Shown here: positions 7,157 to 22,100 of the stretch, in pieces | Numbering within the stretch: position 1 is the first letter of the stretch | How the letters are laid out: each line of letters opens with the position of its first letter | Source of the DNA: Patescibacteria group bacterium | Lineage (GTDB): Bacteria; Patescibacteria; Paceibacteria; Paceibacterales; UBA10102 | DNA: 27,893 bases | Assembly: GCA_024239055.1 (NCBI GenBank) | Contig: JANBVJ010000006.1 | Span: 1 to 27,893, forward strand | Direction of reading: 5' to 3' | The notes under the pieces: model-generated | Databases searched by the model: none | The model's input: only the letters and a program-made list of their open reading frames with translations | What the model was told of the DNA's origin: nothing | Translations under genes and position numbers: made by a program

Positions 7157-10100
7157 GTGAAGAGGCAAAAGAGAGATGGATCTCATTCTGATCTAAATGA
7201 GACAGGCATTTTTGTTTTTCTAACAATGGTAATTTTCTTTATTGCAGTTGGTTTTCCAACTTTAATCAATACATCTCCAACTCTTGGATATGAAGGAGTT
7301 GAATGGACACCAGTTACAACTTACTATCAACAGGCTTATGCAGAGCAAGAAATGATGCAAACACTTGCGTTCACTAACTTCAATCCAATAGTTATTTCTG
7401 CTTTCCTTGTAATGCCTACCGCTATAGACAATCCTCCACCAGATCCTATGCAATACTTTGAGTTAAAGTACAGTCAGTTAATACAAATTGATACTGGTTT
7501 CATTCCATTTGTTAAAGAACTGATTAACCATGAAATGTTTACGCCTCCTGACTTTTTACCAAAAGCGTATGCAACTCATATAGGTGTGAATCATACAGGT
7601 TACAAAAACACTGGTTCGTTAGGAACAAGTGCAAACGCATTATATTTTGAAAGTGATATAGAAGTAGATTTTAATTTAAATTCAAGTGGAATTATAGGTC
7701 AGGCAGTTATTCAGGAAGGATTATCAAGTGGGGATGATGCAGGAGATATTAGATTTGGTTCAACACCTTCCGATTGGAATTTTATTCATGCAGGGAATGT
7801 AGGAAATAATTTAACAAGTATCAATTTCTGGATTAATGGGGATGTTGATGGTGCGCCTGAATATCCTATGTTAGATACTAAAACAACAAGTACATCTGCT
7901 GGATTAAGAATATTCACATCGGGAGCAACAACTTGTCTTAGATTAGATGAAGCACAAAGTACAACTATTCTTAGTGGTTGTCCTGCTGGTTTAGGAATAC
8001 CTGCTGATGATGGACAATGGCACATGGTTACATTCGTCTTAGATAAAGGTAATACATCAAAGGCAATTGGAAATCACAGAATTTGTGTTGATGCAGTTTG
8101 TAGTCAAACAGCAATGAGTGGATTCTTACAAAACTTTACAGGAACTTTTGATACTGCTGGACATGCTATGAGAATTGGTGCGGAACATCATGGTGCTGTT
8201 TTTAATACATTCAATGTGGATGAAACAATTGTTTGGAATGGCTATCAATTAACACAGTCAGACATTGATACAATGTGGAACTCTGGTGCAGGTGCATCTG
8301 CAAGTAGTATTGGTTCAAGTTTCCAAGTTTTAGCACAATCATTTGATGATTTACAAGCGTTACCAGTAGTATCTGTTTGTGACTCTGACATTGGTTCGGC
8401 ATTCAGAGTAGGATGTTATACATTTGATACAGAAGAATTATTATCAGAAGCAACAATATACACAAACTTAGGTAATCTAAGTACAAGTGCAAATGCTGTG
8501 TATTTTGAAGCAGATGTATCTTCTACTTTTGTAAGCAATTCAAGTGGAATAATTGGTCAGGGAGTTATACAAAATGGTACAAATTCTGGTGATACTCAAG
8601 GAGAAATCCGATTTGGAAGTGATACAAGTCTTTTTAATTTTATGCATGTTGGTAATGAAGGTAGTAATGTAACCAGCATCAACTTGTGGATTAACGGAGA
8701 TGTTGACGGTGATCCAAATTATCCAATTCTATCAAACTATAACAAAGGTACTGGAGAATCAAATGGATTTATGATCTACACTTTAGTAAATGAAATGAGA
8801 ATTACGATGGCAGAAAATCTAACACAAATTGCATTTGAACAACCTTACGGAACAATAGGAATTCCACCAGATGATGGTCAGTGGCACATGATTTCAGTTT
8901 GGTTTGACAAGGGAAATACGACTGGTGATTGGTCAAAGATGTGTATTGATGGTTCAACAAACTGCGCAACAATACCAGCAAGTAATGCTCATACTGGTCT
9001 AGGAGGGAACCCAAATGATCCGTTAACTATTGGTGATGAGGAGGACTGTGCATCAAACTGTCCAATACCAGTTGAGAACACATTCAATGTAGATGAAATT
9101 GCAATATGGAATGGTTACAGAATTACAGATTCAGACATAGATACAATGTATAATTCAGGTATAGGTTCAACTGCACGAAATATTCAAAATGGAACAGAAC
9201 AAAAATTATTCGTATCTTTTGATATTATAGATGGCAATGGAATTAATGCAACAAAAAACTTAGGAACATTTGGAAGTCCAGCAAATGCATTTTACTTTGA
9301 AAATAGTGTTTCAGTTGCATACAATGTAAATGTAACAGGAAAAATTAACGAGGCAGTAATTCAGGAAGGAATATCAAGTCTAGACGATCAAGGAGAAATT
9401 AGACTTGGAAATTCTACTAATGGTAAATCACAATGGAACTTTATTCATGGTCTAACAGGATCAAATCTTACTAGCATAAACTTCTGGATTAACGGTGATG
9501 TAGATGGTGCGCCTGAATATCCATTGTTAGGATCATTTAGTTCTAATGCTGGAGAACAAAATGGAATGAATTTGGTAACAAGAGGAGCAGACATGTGTAT
9601 GCAAGTACGACAGAATGGAACTTTCATTACAAATGCTAATTGTATTTCAACAATAGGAATTCCAGCAGATGATGGTGACTGGCACATGGTAACTGTACTG
9701 ATGGATAAAGGAAACTCTACCAGTTTTGCAACAATATGTATTGATGGATCTACAAATTGTGGAACTATGAATGCACTTGCAAGTTGGTCAACAGATGTAG
9801 CAGATTCAGATAGGGAACTAAAAATTGGTGGTCAGGAATTTTCCAGTAGTTTTGTAGAAAATACATGGAATGTTGATGACTTTGCAATCTGGAACGGATT
9901 CCAACTAACGAATGAAGATATTGATGCTCTGTTCGCCAATGCACAAGTAGCAGGTCAAACATTCAATGTTACTGTAATTGATGTAGTTGCTGTTGTTGAA
10001 CAAGTTATCTTAACAGAGTTAAAGCAAAGTGTATGTGATTCAAACATCGGAGAGGCAAACAGAGTTGCATGTTATACTTTTGATATTGCTGATTGTTCAG

Positions 10101-13100
10101 GAAATATTTGTTCAAACTCAGGTACTTTTGGTTCAACAGCAGATGCAAATCATACAACTAGCAATCGTGCAACAACAGTAACAAACTTTTTCAACAGTTC
10201 AGCAATAATAAACGAGGCAATCAGAGTAAACGGAACTGACTTTGGTACACCATTAACCGAAGTTCACTTGGGAGACTTTGCAGATAGATCACAATGGGAC
10301 TTTCTTTTTGATGACAACGAGGCAAATGTAACAAGTATCAACTATTGGTTGATGCAAGACATCGATGGTGGTGGTGGACAACCATTCTATGGAACAATGG
10401 GAATGGGACAGGAAGAGTTAGGATCATTAAGTTACATCTGGATTGGAGGAAGAAATGTTGGTGGATTCATAAACATGATTGTTGAAGAAAACAGTGTTAA
10501 CAGAATTTTCACAGATAATAGTGCTGTAGGAGTTCCAGATGACGGTAATTTCCACATGGTTACAATAATTATGGATAAACAAAATGTAACTTCAACAGTA
10601 AAATATTGTGTTGATGGTTCATCAAACTGTACAACAATTAACAGGGCTACTGCTTGGAGTAATGCAATCTCACAAACATCAGTACAAGACCTAACAATAG
10701 GTGAGATTGATTGTGCAAATATCGGTGCATCAGGATGTAACAATACCTACTTACAGATGGATGACTTGGCTATATGGAAAGAATACCAACTAACTGACGA
10801 AGATATTGATAACCTTTTCAATCTTGCTACAGCACCACAACAATTATTCAATGTAACAATTACTGATATAGTAACAGCAACTGATGGAATAAATGTAACT
10901 TTAATTCCAACACTTGATGACCAACCGACAACAATTTTCAACTCAATGGACTCTAGTTTCTTGGAATTTGATCTTCAAGTTGAACTTGGTGTACCTTTTG
11001 TAACTATAGGTCAGACAGTTGATTTCAACGGAGAAGAACCAACTAAGGTAAGAATTTTCTTACACGAAGCAGATGGAGGACAAAACATTACAGCAGTAAT
11101 TTGGGATGACAATGGGGTAATTGACACAGATACAATCGCAGACTTTACAGAGATTGCAAGATCAAACTTGGTAAACTCAGATGACATAAGTGGTTCTGGT
11201 GGTACTAATCATATTTGGCAGTTCAATTTCACAGGTGTTGGAAGTCTTACTGGAACTCACTTGGTTGGATTGGAAATTTTCAGCAACTCGACAACATTAA
11301 TTGTTGATCTTTCTAATGATCTAGAATATCCATTTGGTCATGATGGATCTTGTTGGTATGCTGAAAGTTATAGAAGCCAAAATGATACACAAGATGTTTT
11401 ATCTTGTTCTTCACACACCTCTACATTTGATGATTTGAGTCTAAAGGTAATGGGAACCAAATCAAGTTCTGAAAAAGTAATTCTTGATACTCTTGGAGAA
11501 AAGGCAGAAGCAAATCTTTCTTCTCAAAGTGGTGGAGATGCATTTGGTTTTCTTGGTCAAAGTGGAGGTTCAGGATGGTTTCAGGATGCCAATATATTCG
11601 ATGCATTCGATGAGGGTTATCTTGGAAATGTAATTCCATTATCAGAAGATACAGTCACTAGAATAGAAATAATTGACTTTGACTGTGGAACAAACAATAA
11701 TCCATTTGGAATAAGGGGAGTTATTATTGACAAACCAACTGACAGTTCTGCCACAGTACCAACAATTCAGGCAACATCAGATACTTTCCTTACACCTGTT
11801 TGTGTACCAAGTAATGGAGCAGATGACATTTTCAACGTCATATTAAACTTCACAGATGCACCTGAACTTACTGGTGATTACTTTGTTGGTATAACTGGTA
11901 ATTGGACAGATACAGGAAAATACTTCCCTGCATGGGATAGCGTTGTTTCAACTGGTCAATTCCCAATGGATGACCTACCTTTTGTCGATTCGGTAGCATG
12001 GGAGTATGAAGGAACATGGATAGAAAACAACGTACCAGACGATTTTTTTGATACCTTCTCAGACATTAACATGAAGGTTATTGGATCTGCAACTGCACAG
12101 GAAGCACCATTTGAATTTGTTCCATTCAACAGATTATCAATAAGTGAAGATGCTCGAAATTTGTTTGTTGATATTGGTGCTAATTGGGGACTTGGACAAG
12201 AAGTAAACTTTACAAACATAAAACCAACAAAGGTTAGGGTTGTTGATTTCAGAAGTGATTCAACAAATGGTACGTTAAGTATCAAAATTTATTCAAACGT
12301 ATCAGCAAACATTGGAGTTGATCAAAGTGGTTTGGTATTGGAAGAACAGTCAGATTCTTATAATATGGCTACTCAAGGATCTCTATTTACCAATACTAAT
12401 TCACAGGGGAACATATTACAGTTTAACTTCACAAACGCATCAACCTTAGATGGAACAGACTTTGCAGTAGTTATATCAGGAGAAGGATTTAATGCTTTCA
12501 CAGAACTTCCATTTGCAACTACTGACTTGTATGATGGTCAGTGTTTAGAGTTTAGTGGTTTACCACCAGCAGGTACACTTGAGTTTGGTGGAGTTGCAAC
12601 AACATGTACAGATAATCCATTCAAATTATTTGCTGAAACTACAACACAACCAAGCATTGTATATGATACATCATTAGAATCACAGGAAGGTAGTGTAAAA
12701 CTTGACAGTACATTCATTGGTAATGGAACAGTAATTATAGGAAACAGGGTAAACCTAACAAATTCACAGATTTCACAAGTTAAAGTTGGTTATGGTACAG
12801 ATGATAATACTCCTGAGTTTGATGGTGACTTTTTCTGTACTGGTGCAAACGGAACTGCTATTGCTAAGGTTTGGAATAAACCAACTGCTGGAAATTTGAC
12901 AGTACCAACAGTTCAGGCAACATCAGATTCATTCACAGCAACTTGTCTTGACGTTCCTCAAAATATATTATTCAACTTTACAGAAGCATCACCAGTTTTA
13001 ACAGGAGAATATTTCATTGGAATTGAGTTTGATGGATTCAATAATGGTGGTGGTGCTGGTGCAGTTAATTTTGGAGTCCACTTAAGCAACTTCTCCTCTG

Positions 13101-16100
13101 GTAAACTATCTTATCCACCAAAACCTTATGATCCAATAGTTTTCATGGGACATAATGCAACTGGTGGATGGTTCGAAGCACCAGTAAGTGCTTCGATTGG
13201 TATAGTAGAGTCAATGCATTTAGGAGTTATACAAAATGGAACATTAGTTGTAGCACAAATATTCAACCAAACAATTACAGATACAGTTGAAGTTTCAGAT
13301 ACAGATGTAGTAGAATCAGAAGTAGTTTTAATGGGATCAACATACGAAACTATAACTGATCAAGATATTCTTCAACCAGCAGGAGGATTATTTGATGGAT
13401 TCATTGGTAATCTATTCGATGATCCAGCAGATGTCATTTATCCACCAGTTAAAATCAAGTCATTATGGGTAAACTTTGGTGGTGCTGTTACATCTGGTAG
13501 TATGTCAGCAGTAATATTAGAAAACGTAACTATAGTTTCTACAACAGTAAATGACATAATTACAATTGCAGAATCAGATGCTTTTGATTTATCTACAACA
13601 CCAAATACATATCTCAGAGATCCACAGTTTGGTGAATCAATAGTTTTCAATTTCACAGATCCATCACCATTTACAATTACTAATACAACATTCATTGGAT
13701 TCAAAGTAAATGTAACAGGAAATGATTTGGCATTTCAACAATATACATTTTCATCAGAAACAGGGGAAGGAGTTTGTGTCAATGTAAATACAACTGGTAC
13801 GTTTGTTTCTTGTTTATCTCCAAGAGGTTTAGGACTTGAAATAGTTATTGTAGCAGATGAAGTAAATAACTTTGAAACTACAAGTGGTATTGAAATTGAC
13901 AAACTTCTAGTACATCATTCATTTGATAACGAAACAGGGTTTGATACAGCATTTAATGATTCGTTATACAAAAATGCAGGAACAATAGGAAATCTTGGAG
14001 ATATTTCAGTTCTTGATAAATTTACACATCAAGACAATTCATCAGGAATATCACAACCGATTGCAGGAAAAATTGGTGATGCGTATAGATTATCATTTGA
14101 ATCTCAAATGCAAATTGGATTTGCTGATGTGAATAGAACGGAAAATTTCAGTTTCCTAACAAGTAATGAAACAAATACGTATTCAATGAATATGTGGCTT
14201 AGGGGAGATTGGATAAATGATGTTCCCGATGACTATACTCCTATTCTAAGTAATCAAAACGCTGATCAAGATGATGGATTCTTGCTAGGAATACGTAGAA
14301 CCCAAGAAGCAGTTGTACAAATATTTGCTGATGGTAGTGGTATTTTGGATGAAATTAATGGAACTCAAAAATTGACAAACAATGATTGGTCAATGGTTAC
14401 ATTTATTTTAGAAAAATCAAATGCAACAAGCACAGCACAAATTTGTACAAATTCAGTTTGTGAATCCTTTGACAGAAATGACTTATTTCCTAAAAAATTG
14501 GCTTATTCTAACAAACTAACCATAAGTGATACTAATAATAATAACTTGAATTTGCCTAGTTTACTAGGCGAGTCAGTAACAATTGATATAGATGAACTAT
14601 GTATTTGGGAAAATTACAAACTAACTGCTTCTGATATTGCAACTTTGTATAATTCAGGAAATGGTGCAGTATGTGGAGTTATAGAAGAAATTGCTGGTAC
14701 AGGTGGTGGACTTAATGTAACTCTTATTTCAGCACAAATATTCAATGTAACAATTACAGATACAGTAACAACATCAGATCAAGTTCAAACAAGTCAACCA
14801 CCACCACCATTCAATCTAGATGGACTTGAAGCATACTGGCAGTTTAAAGAAACATCAGGAAACACGTTCAACAGTAATCTGACTAACATCTTCCCTAACG
14901 GAAACTCAACTTCAACCACAGGTATGTTAAAAACAAACACAGGAGTAATTGGAAACGCTTGGAATACTAACGGTACTAATGTCAATATGGAGGTAAGTAT
15001 TGGTGGTGTTGAAACTGAATGGAGATTTTTGATTGCGAATGCACCTAATGATGATGGAGACTTTTCATTTAACTTTTGGATGAGAGATTTTGATTGTATA
15101 GGTGGTAATGAACAAGTCTTTGATACTACCGATGGAACTCAAGGAGTAGATCTTAGGTTAACTTGTGGTGGTGCATCTTTCATGCGAATTTTCATAGCAG
15201 GAACAAGTGGAACTATAGACGAGAATTCAGGAAATGATTACATTGATATTGCAAATAGCACTTATTCAATGTACACTATTACTCACGCTAATAATGATAA
15301 CGAAATAGTCTGGTACAGAAACGGTACTGACTTGGTAAGGGTTGATACAACAGATCTAATAGATGGAATAGGTGGAACTACATCTACTCCTAATCTATTC
15401 AATCAATTCATAGGTTCTATACCAGTAAACAACGCAACCTTTGATGAGTTCTCAGTCTGGTCTAGGATATTATCATCTGTAGAAACTGATTTACTTTTCA
15501 ATAATGGTACAGGTTTGGACTTGAATACAATTACTAATGTATCAAACAATGTTCAAATAAATCAGACCGTACCAGATACTGCCACAGTATTAGACCAAGT
15601 TACAGTTACAAAAGGAAGAGTTCACATTGACAATCTCTTAGCGTACTATCACTTTGATGATGTTTTAGATTCTGGTGGGGAAGATTTCTGTGAGAATGAA
15701 AGGTTTACAGACTTTAGAGATGGCGCAGATTGTGTAACATTAGTATTGATAGAAGATAGTGCTGATCAAGGATTAATTGCTGGTGGACTTGAAACTGATG
15801 ATGTAAATCTTGCTACAAGAGCAATTATGGAAGAGGGTTTTGCTGGTGATTTCTGTCCAAACGCATCATGTATTTGGAACAAGTTAGTAGATACAGACAC
15901 TGGAGCAATAACGATCAACTTCTGGTTAGGAAGTATTGCTGATACTGATGATGTTATTCCAATAATGAAATGGAATTTTGCAGATAACGATAAAGATGGT
16001 ATTAGAATCATTGGTTCATCTGCTGGTTCTGCAAATAGTATGTCATTTACAATGTTCAACAGCAACGATGTAGAATTTTCATTAAATTCAGGTGATGGAT

Positions 16101-19100
16101 TCTTGGAGTTGGATGATCCATTATTCCACATGTACACAATTGTAATGAATCGAGGAACAGGTGGAGATGTTAGAATGTACAAAGATGGTGTTGACTTTGC
16201 AAACGGAACAAATTCTAATTGGTCTTGCATAGGTGCTGTGGTTACACCAAACGGTTGTTTCATGGATACTGGATTGGGAATATTTTCTGACTTTGATTCA
16301 CCACTTGATGGATGTTTAGATTGTCGTATGGATGAACTTGCAATATGGAACAGAAACATGACAGCGCAACAAGTTGAATCATTATTCAATAATGGTAACG
16401 GACTATTACTTGAAAACCAACAGTTCTTTGACATAACTGATTTAGAAATTTATTATCAAATGGATGGAACTTCTTTAGTTAATCCAGACTTTACAAATCT
16501 AGGACAGCAAGGAAAAGGAAACCAAGTTTCAACTATTGGAACTCCAACATTCCAAGTTGCAGGAATAATAAACAACGGTACAGAGGCAGATGCAAGTGGA
16601 GATGGAGTATTAACAGGTAATTTCACAGGAACGGATCTTGACTTCTTATTAGATACAAATGGAGAAAGTTCAATAAACTTCTGGTTATTCCATGACTTTG
16701 ATGGTGGAGATCGTCAATACATCTTCTCTACAACAGATTCACTATCAGATAATGGATGTACAATGGACTTTAACGGAGCAATCAATGCAATGCAGTTTGA
16801 ATGTTTCCCTAATTCTGGAGGATCAGGTGTAATGATTGGTGGATTATCTGCAACAAATAGTTGGGTATTGGATAATGACTTTCACATGTGGACAGTAACA
16901 ATGAATCATACAAATGGTGGATTACAGAAATTCTACTTGGATGGAGTTCAGATAGGAGATCAAGGTAGTACAACTTGGACAACCAAAGCCTTCAATTCAA
17001 ATCCAAATGATCTTTCAATGTTCCAAAGAAAAAATGCGCCAATAGACAGATCAACAGAAATGCCAATGGATGAATTCTCACTTTGGTCTAGAATATTAAC
17101 AGCATCAGAAGTTGAAAACATCTTTAACGGTAGTAATGCACTTGATCTAAGTCAATTTGCACCTACAGCAGGAGTATTAAGTAATGTAACTGCAACAGAT
17201 ACAGTAACAATAGCAGATCAAGTTATTGTAAATCAATTTAATGATGCCGACATTGACACTTGGCAGTTAAGAGAACATGATATTGTTCTATTAAGTAACG
17301 ACCTAGAAGTAAACGTATTTACAAATACATCTGATAATTCAGTAGCAATTCAACATGTTGGAACAACAGGAAGGTTTTCATTTTTCAAAGTGTTTGAGAA
17401 TTCTACTTTAGATGGAGAAACTATTGCTGTAACATGGAAAACTTTTCTAGGTAATGACGATTTCCCACCAGATATTAATATTTTAGATGGAAGTTACGAT
17501 AGAACAAATTCAACTGACTTTCCAGAGGATGCTTCAAATCCAATAAAAGGTGCAGGTGTTTTAACGAGTTGTGCTGGAATACCAGCAACACCAATTTCAT
17601 TATCTACGTTTGAATGTCTTTTATCAACTACTGGTTCTACAGAAGGTAATGTTACACTTTTCATTAATTATGAAACTAATGTAGGAACTAATGAATTAGA
17701 TATTCACGAAATCAATGTAACAGGAGTTGGAATTTGGAATTTCACTCAAAGCCATATTATTGATTATACAGCAACAGCATCAGATAACGATGATGGATTA
17801 GTTTTAGCAGATTTCACTTCATTAGCACCATTTGACACAACAGACTTGGAGGCTTACTGGAAGTTTGAAGAAACTTCTGGTAACATGACTACGGAAAACT
17901 TTGCAAGAATTTCAGATGCAAATTCAATTTCTGATACAAGTGTAACAAAAACCAATACAGGAGTAATTGGAAATGGATGGAGGACATCTGATACTGCAAC
18001 CACTGTAAAAGTGATAATTGGTGGTACTGCATCTGATTGGCTTTTCACATCTAGAGATGATACTTCTTACAACTGGTGGATGCAAAGTCCAGATCCTTCT
18101 CATGCAAGTGATACTGGATACTTGTTCGCATCTAATGATTTCACATCATCGGTTTTCTCAGGAGATAATATGATATTGTTAGCAGGAGGGACTGTTAACT
18201 ACAATGTTTTTGATGGTGGTACTATAGTTGTACAGGAAAGTGCAGGATTAGTTGATGTTAGTTGCAGACCAAACTGTACATCATTTTCCATGTACACAGT
18301 TACCAAAAACCTAACATCTACAGAAGTATTATGGTATAGAAATGGTACTTTAATTGCAACAGATACAGGAGCATCAGCAGGTACAACCTTCCCACACTTT
18401 ACTCCAATTCAGTTATTCCATAGAACTAATTTAGATTTCTTTACAACAAACAAAGCAACATTCGATGAATGGTCTATCTGGTCTAGAGTATTACCACCAA
18501 ATGAGATTGCAAATCTATTCAGAAATGGAAGTGGATTGGCATTAGAATCACAACTTCTACCACCACAAATAATATTAAATGTTACAATTACAGATACAGC
18601 AACAGTTTCAGACCAAGTTACAGTAACTGGAGTATTCAATGTAACAATTACAGATACAGTAACAACATCAGATCAAACTATAACAAGACTTCCAACACTA
18701 GATACAACAAACTTGGAGGCATATTACAAGTTCGAAGAAACTTCTGGTCAATTAAAAAATAGCAATAATACAAACATTTTCCCACAAGGAAATTCCAGTT
18801 TAATTGTAGGAGTAGATAAAGTTGAAACTGGATTAATTGGAAACGCTTGGAGATTTGATGGTACATTTGGTCAAAGAATAGGTATTACTGGTGTTAGTGC
18901 TAATGCTGAATGGCTATTTCTTGGTAGTACCCAAATGTCAGCAAACTTTTGGATAAGAAATGCATCTTTTGGTGTAACATCTCAACTTGTTGATACTACG
19001 GTAGGAAATCCTCGTATTAATGGTGCTGAATTAAGATGTACAAACACAGACGAATTTAATTATGTTCAATCAAATGCAGGAGGCACTCTTGAAAATGAGA

Positions 19101-22100
19101 GGTCACCACAAAATTTCTGCATTAATAATAGTCAAACCTATGTGATGTACACCTTTGTAAGAAATGGTACTTCAATTGAGTATCATAGAGATGGTGTATT
19201 ATTTGCTACAGATACAACAACTGGTAGCGTAAATATTACAACGACTAATTTCCCTATATTTGGTAATTTAAATAAGCCAAATCCAAGTGGATTCCCATTC
19301 CCATGTACTCAATGTACAATGGATGAGTGGTCTTTCTGGTCTATACCATTGAGTGGAACAGAAATATCCGATCTTTACAACGATGGATTCGGCTTGGAAT
19401 TACAAGCACCAGTAAATGTAACAACCAATGTAAACATACAAGATGTTGTAATAGTAGTAAATGGACAAGTTTCACTTAGTCAACCATTATTAGATATTAC
19501 AGACTTGGAAGGATATTACAAGTTTGAAGAAACAAGTGGTAACGTAAGAAATGAACCAATTACAAATCTATTCCCACAAGGAAACTCATCAGTTGCAACA
19601 GTAACTAGCAAAGTAAATACTGGATTATTTGGAAATGCTTGGAGGTTTGGATTAGGTGATCCATTAGCAGAATCAATTACTTTGACAGGAATTAATGCAA
19701 ACAACGAATGGAATTTCACTAATTCAAATATGTTTAGTGCAAACTTCTGGATTAAAGGTTTACAACATTCAGGTACAGCAATGTTGTTTGATTCTAAAGA
19801 CTTTGGTGGTTCAGCACTTAACGGAATTAATTTACAAGCAATTGTAACTTTTGACAGATTAAATTACGTTCAAGGTTCTCCAACTGTAACATTTAGAGAA
19901 AACGAAGAAAGTGCCAATGATTTCTTTGAAAACAATGATCCATCATTTTCAATGTACACGTTTGTTAGAAATGGTACTTCAATTCAATATTACAAGAACG
20001 GTACTTTGTTTGATACTGATACAACAGCATTTAATGAATCACATCCTCTTTCAACTAATTTCCCAAGATTCGGAAATCTCAATGATGCCTCAAATTCAAG
20101 ACCATTAGAAGGTGCAATAATTGATGAATGGTCATTCTGGTCTATACCATTATCTGGAAATGAAGTTTCAATTCTTTTCAACAATGGATTTGGATTAGAA
20201 CTAGATAATCAAACACTGGCAATACAAATGGTATTCAATCAAACTGAGACTGATACAGCAACAGTGTTAGATCAAGAACAGTTTAACATAACTAAGTTAT
20301 TCTCTGATATTACAAACGCAACTGATCAAGAACAGTTTGTTATAACAAAGTTGTTCTCTGATACTACAACAATTCTAGATGCAGAGATAATATCAAAGAA
20401 TCCAGTACCAAACGCAATCAATGATCTAGATGCATTTGCAGTAGGAAACTCTTGTGAATTAACTTGGACAACACCAGTTAACTTGGGACTTCCACTTGCA
20501 CCAATAAACGGATATGGAATATTTAGTTCAGTAGACGGAGGATTATTCATTCCAATAATCGCAAACACTTCAAATACAGATACAGCGTTCAATCACACTG
20601 GACTTAATGCATTCTCAACTTACTTGTATAATGTAACATCGTTCAGCATTTACGGAACTTCACTATCATCTAACATTGATTCATGTGTACCACAAGCAGG
20701 ATCAGATCCACCATCAATCCCAACTGGATTAACCGCAGTTAATCAGGGAGAAAATGTATTCTTAGATTGGGATCACGATGGAGTAGGAAATCCAACTGGA
20801 TATAAGATTGAAAGAGCATTAGGAGATGGCGCATTCTTCGATCTAGTCTCAAATACTGCCGATACTAGCACGAATTTCTTAGATAATACGGTTGATCCTG
20901 CAACAAAATACCGATATAAAATTTCAGCAATTAACGCATTTGGAACAAGTGATCCAAGTCAAATCGCAACAATAACAACACTATTCCCACCAGAACAACC
21001 AACTCTAACAGCAGTACAAGATGGAAATATGATTACTCTCACATGGACACAACCCACATCAGATGAACCAATTAACGGTTACACTATTGATAGAAGAATT
21101 AACTTTGGAAGTCTTTCAACACTTATTGCAAACACAACTACAACTTCGTTGACGTTTGATGACTTGAATGTTACCAAACCAAATGTATTTGGTTATCGTG
21201 TCAATGCAATTTCAATTTTAGGTGCTGGAACAGTATCAAACATTGTTGATGTCGTATTTGGAAGTCATACTACCGTAATTGTAGAAGAACAAGATGGTTC
21301 TGGATACAAGGGAGGAGGAACTGTAAGGTTACAAAACTCAACGTTCACACTTGATCAAGCATTAGACTCTGGATCAACAACAACATTCGACAACTTAGAC
21401 AGTGGAAACTACAACTTTACTTTCATTGACGAAGATAACTTTATCTTAAACAAGACATTTAACTTCCCACATCCAACAGGAAACCAATCAAATACATTCA
21501 CAATTTCTGCTCTTGTGTTTGATGTAGATTGTCCATCAGCAGGAACTGGTACAGATGTTAGGATCAAAGTCAATTACACAGATGGAAAAGACATTACCGA
21601 ATATCCAGCAACACCAGTTTGTGACAGTTCAGACAAAGTATCATGGTCAGTCAGATGGCAAGGAGATGCAGGAGTGGACATGTCCACTATGATAGCAGAC
21701 TTTATCTCAAATACTTTCAAGACAAATGCTGATACCTTCCTAGTTAGTGCAATTCAAACAGATACGATTTACAATGCACCATTAAACCAGATTGAATCAG
21801 TAGACTATGTAGTAAACAACAATGTTACAACTACAGATGTAACGATCAACTTTGATCTATTCTTAGGTCAAGCACCACCATCAGGAGGATCAGGAGGATC
21901 AGGTGGAGGAGGAACTCCACCAGCAGGTGCAAGTATTCCAGAATTGAAAATTGAGTTATTACAAAGGCTTACTGGACTATCAGTTCTATCAAGAACTCAT
22001 ACATTTGCAAGTGCTGGTGATGTCATTGAAGGATCAATTTCAGTAGAATGGGAAGGCGAAGCACCATTAACTGTAAAAAACATTGATGTAGGAGAATTCT

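Noticed and set aside
15766..16434. Minus-strand open frame of 222 codons and many similar frames antisense to the giant gene
   Set aside because: They lie wholly inside strong plus-strand domains, have no ribosome binding site or recognisable motifs, and arise from the biased codon use of the sense gene.
7591..20205. CRISPR-like or IS-type repeats
   Set aside because: The repetitiveness is protein-domain repetition with in-frame divergence. There are no short identical repeats with unique spacers, no transposase and no terminal inverted repeats.
20401..21265. Enzymatic (glycosidase or protease) activity in the giant protein
   Set aside because: The C-terminal domains are FN3-like with no catalytic motif, and none of the LamG-like units shows a recognisable glycosidase active-site signature.
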